The notes under the pieces: model-generated
The model's database searches: none
Told to the model about the DNA's origin: nothing
What the model saw: the letters and a program-made list of their open reading frames with translations, nothing else
In this document: piece after piece, positions 1-9,000 of the stretch
Numbering within the stretch: position 1 is the first letter of the stretch
How the letters are laid out: each line of letters opens with the position of its first letter
Translations under genes and position numbers: made by a program
Assembly: GCF_001949145.1 (NCBI RefSeq)
Contig: NW_019091731.1
Location: forward strand, 1-24,983
Source: Acanthaster planci
Lineage: Eukaryota > Echinodermata > Asteroidea > Valvatida > Acanthasteridae
DNA length: 24,983 nt
Direction of reading: 5' to 3'

Positions 1-278
1 CGACGATAACATATGGAATGAGTCTCAATGATACAAGTGTAGTAGCTGGGACGGTCCCAATAATTTAGCTATAATTTGGTTTTCATATGACGTACTGTAT
101 GTAAAGACAGTCAAACCATTGTGTTGAATTAGTCTTTATGACAGGCCTAAACAATGTCGCATGCATCTTGTAGCGTACATGTTCCTTCACTTTTGCTGTA
201 TTATGCATAACTATACAAGGTTACATGTATGTGCAAAGCAGTCAATAGATCTGAACTGACACCGGCAGTCTGACTTAC

Positions 279-442
279 GATCCATCCTCCAACACACATC
301 ACTTCAATCTCCTCATCAAACCCATCTGGTTTTATGAAGGCAAAAATGGTGGCAGCCCCTTGACCACCGTAGAAAGCATCAACATCATTGCAGTCACGGA
401 AAGTATCAGTCGGCTCAAGGCCATCACTGTAACTCATGTCCT
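279..442 (-). CDS. Exon 3 of the PAN-domain gene (start of fibrinogen-like segment)
   Basis: 164 bp preceded by a pyrimidine-rich acceptor (TTTTTCTAG) and ending at ATC|GTAAGT. It enters in phase 1 (completing a GAG codon) and exits in phase 0. It encodes TFRDCNDVDAFYGG, IKPDGFDEE and VMCVGGWI. The spacing of the two cysteines, the glycine turn and the GGW recalls the first strand of fibrinogen C-terminal domains. The remaining exons lie left of the window. Confidence 0.72.
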
Positions 443-3400
443 CTAGAAAAACGCGTAGCAGATGTAATAGCTTAGTCATTTTGAGCTTTTATACAGTACA
501 ATTGGGACAAAAAGTTTACATACGCTTGGTAGAAAATAGTATTCCTTAATTTTTACTTTTGAAATACATGTTGTTGTGTCAACTTTTTCTTTGAGGTCAG
601 ACTACTTAATGTTCCTAGTGTGTTCTCTAATTCAAAATACAAAGAGACATCTATTATGGTTCAAAATATTAATATTTCTGAAAAATCATTTTGTGAAAAT
701 TTACATTTACCCCCCCCTTGTTGTTAAAAACACTTCAGAAAATGGTCCACTGCAACAGTGAGATGTGACAAAAAATTCAGAAAGGGGCAGTAAATATTAT
801 GGTTGGAGTTTGTAAAATGATGTGCTTGTTTTTTATTTGACGCATACACCTGTACATAAAGTAGAGACCCATCTTGTCTGTTCTTGTGAAAAGAAAAGTT
901 GGTAGGAATGAGTGAAGTTGTAAAATTTGAGGAAAACTGTTTTGCTCTAGGAGATGTACATGTATGTCATACCAATAGAGTAGAAAGCTGTTGTGCATGC
1001 ATGTATTCTAATACTCTGTGTGTACAAAACGGGCATACTAGCTAGCCCTCCTGTTTTAATCATCAAAAACAGTCCAAAATGCCGGCCACTTGATTTCCCC
1101 CAGTACACAGACACATATGGGAAATTTGACTGATTTTGACTGACATGACATCTGTGTCCAGAATGTATCTTAACATAGGAGGGCTAGCTAGCCCGTGTAC
1201 ACATGTACTGTACATGTACATGTATGCAGTGTGTGGCTGTGTACTTGTGTGAGCCTCCAACTTTGCAATTTTGCTTCAGAAATTTTATATTAATATTTTG
1301 AGCATCTGACCTCTTAAAGAAAAAGTAGGCAAAACTATCTCAAACAGTTAAAATTGAGGAAAACTGTTTTTCTACCAAGTGTATGTAGACTTTTTGCCAA
1401 AGCGAGAAATGCTGAGATTGGATTTGTACATGTATAGTGTACTACATAAGTTTGTCAGGCCAAAATTCTTTTTTTTGTCAAATATGTCTTCAGAATCCTA
1501 AACACCTCTACAATTGGTACATCACTGTACTGGTAGCTTTCGGAGGTGCCCTTGTCCAGCTGAAATGATAAATTGACAATTAAAAATTGTAATTTGTCAA
1601 GCAAGGTTTGGGTCTAATTACTGCATACCTGACTTAAGGGAACCAATAAAAAAACTTCACAGTATTAATTACCCTCGGAGAGGGTCAACTTCAATCAATT
1701 TTTGAGAAATGGAGTAGCAGTAGCTATTGAATGGCTGTCAGCTGTTAACAGGTGGGAGGGGGAACTTTGTAATGACTTACATATTCAAGGATAATCTTCT
1801 GACTATTGTTTACCTGACACAATGGATGGATCCAATTAGAACTTAATCACATGTAAGTGTTCCTGTTCAACTGATAAAAAAATGGTTAACTGCCCTAACC
1901 CTGACAGTATTAAATAGGCCTACTGTAGCAAGTCAGATGCAAAAGCCAATAAATCTCAAATTCTTAAAATTGGAGCAAAATTATCCCTCTAACATCATGA
2001 TTTGTACAGAACAATTTAAATCAGGTATGACATATTTCATTTCATAGGTCTCAATATATGTACATGTACATGCATCGGTATATGATGGAGTGGAAAGCCC
2101 AAAATTGTGCACAAAACAGTGGGCTCATTGTAAAAGCAGATTTTCTCCCAAGGTGAAGAATGGAGTTTACATTTGAATATCAAATAAGTACAAAAGTAAC
2201 TCATGTATATCAAAACTGAAAGCAAGTTTTGTGCACAAATCAATGCCAACATCAAGGTTTTTTTTCCATAGGAGGACTTCAGAGTTATGCTCATGAATAT
2301 GGAAATTGACATTTGCATGAAAACTAAAAAGGCACCAAAAAAAAATTAAAAAATCATGTTACATTTTCTTTCAGTCTTGTATGGAATCTCTGACTTAACA
2401 TCCCTTTTTTTCACTACTACAGTCATTTGCAAAAGTTTAATACCACCTGGAATTTGATTGGTATTTCTGTCTCTGGGCCTGCATTACATTGTCTCACTGA
2501 ATGATTACTTAACATGATTTTACCGTGGTGCACAACATCAGTGTAGTGCTATATACCCATTGGAATGAAATTTTTTGCAAAGGCAGGTCTTGTATGACAT
2601 TTTGTCTGCAAGGCAGCATGGGTAAAAAAAAAGCCAGTCTAAGCAGTCAGAAATAAGGGAGGGCACATGTTAACATGTCAGATCATGGAAATGTAATAAA
2701 AAATGTTCAACCAAGGTACCAAGGTTACACATTGAAAATAAACATAAGTTACCATGATTGATTGGTTCAAGTTTGGTTTTCCTTCAGGTTAATGCATTTT
2801 CTATGGGTGGTCCTAAACTTTGGCAAATGACTTTAGAAGTGAGATAGCAAAGGCAGATGGCAGAATTATTGGCAAACTGCAATAAGATCGACGGATCGTA
2901 AAAATGCGAACAGTACAGATGGACTGATTGTGCCCATCAAAATGAATATTTGAAAATGGCCTGTGTACATGTAGATGTTTGTTTTTGATTCTGACATAAA
3001 AGGCATTACGTTTTAATATTATTGTACATTTTACATTTCAACAAGTGTTAGTTTTGTGAACCTACATGCACAGTACATAAATCTTACCATCAAAGTTGAA
3101 TGTCAGATTCAGCCACGTTTCATCAGGCTTGGGGGCACACGATGTCTGCAATTAAATGAATGGTCTTTTTAGCTGTAAAATTTGTATAGTAATGCCTAAG
3201 AGTACAAGGGTTTCTGTTTCTTTCCATTTGGAAGACATCGCTGTTGAATGTGCTGCTAATCTAGGATGCATTCCACAAACGAAATTGATGCCTGTGCTTT
3301 TCGATTCTATACATGGGTATCACCTGGATTTTTCAGGGCAAAGGAGCAAACGACTTTTTCCTGAGGGGGAGGGGAGGGATTTGGGGAAGGGGGAAGGACT

Positions 3401-4606
3401 CATGCATCAGCAATATGCTGATAAATCATTGACATTGAAAGGGGATCAATTTGGACATTTTCCAAGCAAACTGATATGTTTCTACCTCTCTGGTCTTTGT
3501 TCATCTCTGTTTTCATTTCTTCTCCTTTCCCTTCCCCCCTTTGTTTTTTTTTTGGGGGGGGAGGTACCCCTTCGTTTTCCCCCTTCGTTTTTTTTGGGGG
3601 GGAGGTACCCTTCGTTTTCCCCCTCTCAGTGCCCATGCTTCAGTACATGTCTGCAAAAAAAGATCATTAACACTGGCAGTGTTTGCTTGAGCATGGAGTG
3701 CACTTGTACCCCATGTGTTCCTACGGTACATGTACATGTAGATTAAGTAGAAACAACTAAATGTTGACAGTATTTCTAGCAATAATAGAATGAATGTCAG
3801 GCAAAAACAACATTATACATGTACATGTGCTTTTGGTCTCGCTTGAGACTCTAATTGACCCTCCTTTTGCTTTAACTGTCACAAACAGTAAAAAAATCCT
3901 GCCACTTCTCCTGTACAGTACATAGACATATCATATGTCACTTGACTGATTTTGAACTGATAGGACAACTGTGTTGAGAATGCATCTTTGCATAGGAGGG
4001 TTTTAATCTGTTATATCCAACTCCTGTCTTGTGTATATTTCATACTTCTCGAAAGTTGGAGTGCAATTGAATTCATGAAGCAGAAGGTGCTAGTGAATCC
4101 CTGTGGAGTAACTACTGTAGGTAACAGGCTAGCTCGTGTCCCTTTAAATGATTGATTAAATTGACTTGAAAAGTTGTACTTACCCCAAAGGAGGAAGGGT
4201 GATCATGCCAATGAAGATCATAGCGAATGGAATCTTCAACTTCAAGAAGGTGAATTGGTTTAATTACACTGTCTGATGCCATATTATGAATCCTGCAAAA
4301 GGAGGTAGTCAGACTCTTGCCTTGCGACTCTTCATACTCGTAGGTCCACGATACGCACTCTGGATGGGACAGGCAGTTAGCAAAGCACTTTGCTGGCGAG
4401 ATGTCTTGAAAGACGGCCAGAAGAGATTCAGCAGGTAAATGTACTGTGCCATTCCTGGCTGTGGTTTGCACAGATGGAAGCCGTGCAGACACCCGCATGT
4501 ATCTCCCATCGGGGAGGTTGGCACCTAGAAATAAAATCACCAGCATACGAATACATGTGCCATGAACAAGAAATGTAAGCACCCTCCTGCATTTGGAAGG
4601 AGCCAT
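279..4606 (-). CDS. PAN/Apple-domain secreted protein with fibrinogen-like segment (partial gene, 3 exons seen)
   Basis: Three minus-strand exons (4606-4184, 3145-3088, 442-279) join in phase (0, then 1) to give about 215 residues; the gene continues beyond the left edge. The predicted order is a hydrophobic N-terminal signal or anchor, then a cysteine-patterned PAN/Apple-like module (C-x3-C-x5-C and later CRIH), then a short linker containing CAPKPDETW. A segment with DCNDV, YGG, a KPDG turn and VMC-x-GGW follows, like the beginning of a fibrinogen C-terminal domain. PAN and fibrinogen-like domains usually bind proteins or carbohydrates outside the cell, so a secreted or membrane-anchored adhesion or recognition role is inferred. 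I do not recognise a specific orthologue. The splice sites are canonical and the ATG context is good. The C-terminus cannot be judged here. Confidence 0.7.
494..1413. mobile_element. Tc1/mariner-like non-autonomous element with long inverted repeats
   Basis: The left end starts CAGT after a TA and contains AAAAAGTTTACATACGCTTG. The right end (about 1280-1413) carries the reverse complement of this, plus a further shared stretch including CTTTTTCTTT and GAGGTCAGA, so the terminal repeats are about 120 bp. The GTTTACATAC motif is typical of Tc1-type ends. There is no transposase reading frame. The right boundary is approximate because no clear TA is seen there. It lies in the intron between exons 2 and 3 of the PAN-domain gene and contains the 1030-1195 element. 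Confidence 0.6.
1030..1195. mobile_element. MITE-like element, CCCTCC family, copy A (nested)
   Basis: Its ends are inverted (CGGGC...CTAGCTAGCCCTCCT and AGGAGGGCTAGCTAGCCCG). The interior, including TTTGACTGATTTTGA, aligns in the same orientation with 3859-4000. It has no coding capacity. Its position inside 494-1413 suggests insertion into that older element. Confidence 0.55.
2420..2833. mobile_element. TA-flanked mariner-like MITE
   Basis: 414 bp bounded by TA dinucleotides (2418-2419 and 2834-2835). The terminal inverted repeats run about 28 bp, with a few mismatches: CAGTCATTTGCAAAAGTTT on the left and the complement of AAGTCATTTGCCAAAGTTT on the right. No transposase frame is present, so it is a deletion derivative or MITE. 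It lies in the PAN-gene intron between exons 2 and 3. Confidence 0.65.
3088..3145 (-). CDS. Exon 2 of the PAN-domain gene (58 bp)
   Basis: Acceptor TGCAG at 3150-3146 and donor G|GTAAGA. It encodes TSCAPKPDETWLNLTFNFD plus one base. Entry phase 0 and exit phase 1 match the exons on either side exactly, which is the main reason to accept so short an exon. Confidence 0.72.
3541..3623. repeat. Tandem duplication with long T, G and C runs
   Basis: Two consecutive units of about 40 bp, each made of a T run, a run of seven or eight Gs, AGGTACCC, TTCGTTTT and a C run. The units differ mainly in run length. Reading frames across it are low-complexity artefacts. Confidence 0.8.
3859..4000. mobile_element. 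MITE-like element, CCCTCC family, copy B
   Basis: Starts CCCTCC and ends CATAGGAGGG, as in copy A (1030-1195). Both copies share AAACAGT near the left end, GACTGATTTTGA in the middle and a related right-hand third. It lies in the first intron of the PAN-domain gene. Confidence 0.55.
4184..4606 (-). CDS. Exon 1 of the PAN-domain gene (signal segment plus PAN/Apple-like module)
   Basis: 141 codons. The ATG at 4606-4604 has A at -3 and G at +4. An upstream in-frame GTG at 4636 was not chosen. A hydrophobic stretch (MLVILFLGANL) lies near residues 21-31, preceded by a basic segment, fitting a signal peptide or signal anchor. The PAN-like part contains AKCFANCLSHPECVSWTYE and a distal CRIH. It ends in phase 0 at a strong donor (GGG|GTAAGT). 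A second methionine just before the hydrophobic stretch could be an alternative start. Confidence 0.75.
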
Positions 4607-6013
4607 TTTGAGCCAGTTCGCTGTCCCACCGGGCACTTTGGAGGGGTGACCCTTAAATGGAGAAGACCCTTCTTGTCACCAGTGATCTGCAGTGGTACTG
4701 CCCAGTTCAGTATGCTTCAACACTCTTGCAGTTTTTAGCTTGTTTTTGTGGTCACTGGTCAACGTCCCTCTTTTCCTATTAAAGGGGTTGTCATCTTGTC
4801 AAGTCTTCCTATCAGTAAACTTGATATTGTCGGCCAGGACTCCACTAGGTGATGCCTAGAATCTTCCCAATGAGACCTGATCTGTTGGCAGAAACACATT
4901 CGGTCTGCAGAGCTGCTTCAAAGCCGTAATAAATTCAGACTTGCAAGGAAGCCCCTTGAAGGCAACAGTAGTTGTCAGCTAATTGGGTGAACTCCTACCT
5001 TGCCACTGTCCCCTTATGTTACCACTGCCCCTTTGCAATGTCTCTTACCTGGACAGGCTGGTTTGAAAATTACCTTGAGGTTCTAATAATTGGCAATATC
5101 TTACAAATTAAAGGGAAGTTGAGGAAGAAGGTCGGTCGTTAAAAATATTATATGGGGCTGGAAACTTAATTACTGCAACCTTGGATGTAGTTTAGCCTGA
5201 TTTATAAAAGTAATTTTCTCAAATAACTCAAAATGACCAGTATCAAACTTGACTTTGGATTACTGTGATGTTCATGTGGATGAATTCTTTGGTCTTTTTC
5301 CTTTTAATGCGTGCAGTGCAAATCTGCAATCAGTAACTGTTTTCATTTATCCAGATTAAAGTTTGCCAATGAAGGTTTCTCTTTGTCACTCATTATTTCA
5401 TACTTGAAGAGAGTTGAAACCTGCATGACTTTGTACATTGAAACTTATGAGGAATAGCTTTATTGGTAGGGAGATTTGGGCCAAATTGTTGGGACTCTTG
5501 TAAGTCCCAACGGTGTTTTTAGTATCTCACAGTAGCTTCTCTGCCACATACGTATGCCTGGTCCGCACAATTGCAGAGCCAGCATGTGCATCTATGCACT
5601 AGCATTGCTCATATGAAGCAGGGCAACGAGTACCAACCGCTGATGTGAGAAACGAGTTCCACATTATGAGGCTGGGTACTCACAACTGGCTCACAAAAAT
5701 AACTCAATAGCTTTTCAAACCAGGAAAAGGAAAAGCTTCAGGGGGCCTTTTGAATGATAACAAGATTACAAGAAGTAGCGACAAATTTCATGTTTGTGTC
5801 CGTTGGTTTTTGATGATCACAAGACACAATTTGCAGTTTGGATGCATTTTTCGTATATTTGTTTACCTTTATTTTGCATTTAGGGTTAGATGTACATGTA
5901 TGTTTCTTTTGGAGTGTGGGGTTTTTAGTACACAGGTACATTTTGAAGCACACCACAACTGCGCATGGTCATTGATAATTGATGCCCCTATTTTGTTATT
6001 CTTATTTCATCAG
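4607..6013. other. Region between the PAN-gene start codon and the first TBCE exon found
   Basis: No convincing exon was recognised. It should hold the PAN-gene promoter and may hold the first coding exon of TBCE and a shared divergent promoter. No CpG-rich block or TATA box stands out. A 9-bp hairpin (GTTGGGACT, 5488-5496 with 5503-5511) is the only clear structure. Confidence 0.4.
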
Positions 6014-6098
6014 GTATTTGGCTTGGAGTGGAATGGGACAACCCAGAACGAGGAAAACATGACGGCTCCAATAATGGTGTGCAATACTTCCAGGTCAG
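6014..6098 (+). CDS. TBCE: TBCE exon: CAP-Gly core
   Basis: Acceptor CATCAG|G and donor GTCAG|GTACGT; entry phase 1, exit phase 2. It encodes [18 protein letters not shown] and NNGVQYFQV, the CAP-Gly signature with the TBCE-type GKHDG in place of GKNDG. An earlier GT just after TTCCAG would break the frame into the next exon. Confidence 0.9.
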
Positions 6099-9000
6099 GT
6101 ACGTAACAGGAGTGGAATTCATGCTCAGTTATTTGGAAAAAGGTGCTAATTAGAGAAGCAACTGAATTTAAAAAGGAACATGGCTACACAAATGTTACCC
6201 AGGTGATTTTTTAAAATTGAATATTCACCCTGACTTGAATCAGCACCTGTCAGGAAGATTTCCGAGAGAGCTCGTTCACATTCCTGGTGCACACGTAGTG
6301 CAGTCCCCACCAATTGTGCCTAAACCTGCCCATGCATGACGTGAGCTCCTATCAAAGGACCATCACTGCTGTGAAAAGCACATCACCTTCTGTTCCTAAA
6401 CAGAGTACATGTATGGTAGATAAACTCATTTATTTATTCCATTTCTTTACCCAGGGTATGCCCAAATAGTTACAAAACTGGTTTCCATTGGGGCCCCGCG
6501 ATCATTATTAATAATTTAATTATTGTAAATTAATAAAATATTTAGAAACTGCCAACGAAAAGTAAAAATGACAAATACGGCAAACATGAATACATGTAGT
6601 TACAAATACAGACCACTAAAATATCATACACATGTGAACATTTAAATTATCAAGGCATTAATTAAATACTGATCACAGGATGGGCGAAAATCCTGCAAAA
6701 AACCCTATGGAAAAAAAAACACGGGGAAATTCCCGATCTGGCTCTGAAGAACATAGGCAACCAAGTTTACAATTCCATAGATCAGCATTTTGGACTACAT
6801 GGCACTGGTCATGGCTTTCCGTAGTTCTGATTTGAATGTCCCTAACGAGTCTATATTTCTGAGTTGTTCTGGCAAATTGTTCCATATTTTTGCACCTTTC
6901 ACCTCAAAACTTTGAGTGTAGCATTCTTTTTTGGCTAAATGGACTTTAACCCTAACACTCCTCAGTCCTCCAACAGGTGAAGGATTGAGGAGTGTTAGGG
7001 TTAAGAGCCTAGTTAACTGAGTATCTTGTTTCATGAATCTGTGTGAATGGCTTTAACAGATTTGTCATATACATAGGAGTAAATTTGTTGGGAAACCTCC
7101 TTGTAAAACATGGAGTGGGAAAGTGTCTCAGCCATAGTTATGGACGGTAACCATGATTTTTTTGTAAATTTTGAAGTGCCTCACACTCTTTCGTTGCATC
7201 CATGGAAGTCACTAAATCATTTTTAATTGATGTGTTCTTGCTTGTCTTTTCCAAATACTTGTAGTTCACCCACCGGTGGGTCTTTCATCCGCCCCAAGAA
7301 GGCAGACTTTGGTGTGGACTTCCTCGCGGCATTACGAGACCGATATGTCCCCGACGACGCACAGACAGCCGACATTGACGAGAAGGAACTGTTTGTCAGA
7401 GGAGCCAACAACCAGATTACCATGGTAGAAGTAGTTGGAGCAGTGAAGGTGGCCAAGGAGCAAAGGTGAAGAAATGAGCAATACGTTGCAATAATTTATG
7501 CAGAACAGTGATGGGAGTATTTGTAAACAGGAGTATTTAGAAATGTTAGCACCTTGCCAGATCTTTCAAACTCTGCCTGGAGCTTTTGGAGGATTTTTCA
7601 GGATTGAGGAACATACATGTAGGGGCTAGTTCAAAGACGTGGTATGGAAAATGATTTTGAAGGATTAAGAAAGGTTCCTGCAAGAGACAAAATTTATTAT
7701 GGTACTATGTACCGGTAGCGTTGGTGTATTCAAGGGCAGTCCCCAACCTAAGCATGTACATGTACAAGTATGTTGTATCAGGACAGTCAAAAGAATTTCA
7801 CTAAATAGTTTGGTTATTGGGGTCCGACATGAAATAATGGCTCCATTTTGGAGGAGTCAGTGAAATTTTTAGTACTGTCCTCAGAATTTTTTAGGCAATG
7901 AAAACTGAACTTAAAAAAATGTGTGATTTAAAACGGGCAATATTGTTTACATCAGTACTTAATTTATGCCAAATGCTTACAGGGACTGTGAGAGGCCTTA
8001 CATATCAGGCTAACGTTGATGCCCGTATCTGAAATACATGTAAGCATAAAGTGGAAGGAATCCAGGAATAATTTACAGCAATCAGAACTTATCAGGGGAT
8101 CCAAAGCCAACATGCCCTCCCACAAGGACTAAAGCAAGGTGTGATCTGGCCAGAAACTGTTGCAGGAATTGGCACCAATGATTCATCAAATTAACACTCG
8201 TCAGATTTCAAGCTGTTGTATGTCAAGGCAGTTTTTGAGACCTACCCAAAGGAGGAAAGCCCTACACAGACCTTAAATCCCCCCTTCCAATTTCAATACA
8301 ATTTTTCACGCAACCGTAAGAGTTTTGTTAGAATTACTTGTGAAGTAAGTTGTTGGAAAATGACTGATCAATGGTTAAAACAGGTCACTTGTACAACCTT
8401 TCTTCTTAATAGTACATTTGCATCACTGAAGGACGTGGTCTTGCGAGACACAAAGATTAGCCGCATTGGAACGACACAGCTGGAGAAAGAAACACCAGGT
8501 ATCCTTGATGAGTACCAATTAAAAACTGAAATTGACAGATGTAGCAGCCCCTTTTAATAAATCACTCTGTAATTACAACCATAGGTCAATTAATCACAAT
8601 TTCAATTTGAGCTCATGAGCAGTTAGTGCTTGCTTGGGCCTTGGTTGCCATAACTTAATTTTGTTTGTCTTTGACACCCTAAAGTTGGCTTTGGAATTTC
8701 AGGATACTACATGTATATCAAGAGTGCCTCTCATAAGGTTAAAGAGGGCTGGAGAAACGGCATCGACAAGGAGTAACAGAGTTTACAAGGATCTATCCCT
8801 CACAGTCCCAAATCCTCTGATTTCAGTGTAATTTTACAAACACCCGAGGGCCTTAGGGTTATTTTTAAATGCTTGATTTTGATCAAAAGTATCGTATAGT
8901 ATAAAGTGATTGAAGAAATTTCAAGGAAATCGTTGCTGCATTTTCTAGTCTGGATTTCTGAGAAATTGCTGATAAGAAACTCCACACAAAGTATAAGTAT

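Noticed and set aside
3156-3746. 196-residue open frame on the plus strand
   Set aside because: It crosses the T/G/C run duplication, is low complexity in its second half, overlaps intron of the PAN gene and shows no domain.
4585-4640. Plus-strand stretch reading SQFAVPPGTLEG, considered as the end of TBCE exon 1
   Set aside because: It is antisense to the PAN-gene start exon, the available GT gives phase 2 where phase 1 is needed, and the upstream part lacks the CAP-Gly pattern.
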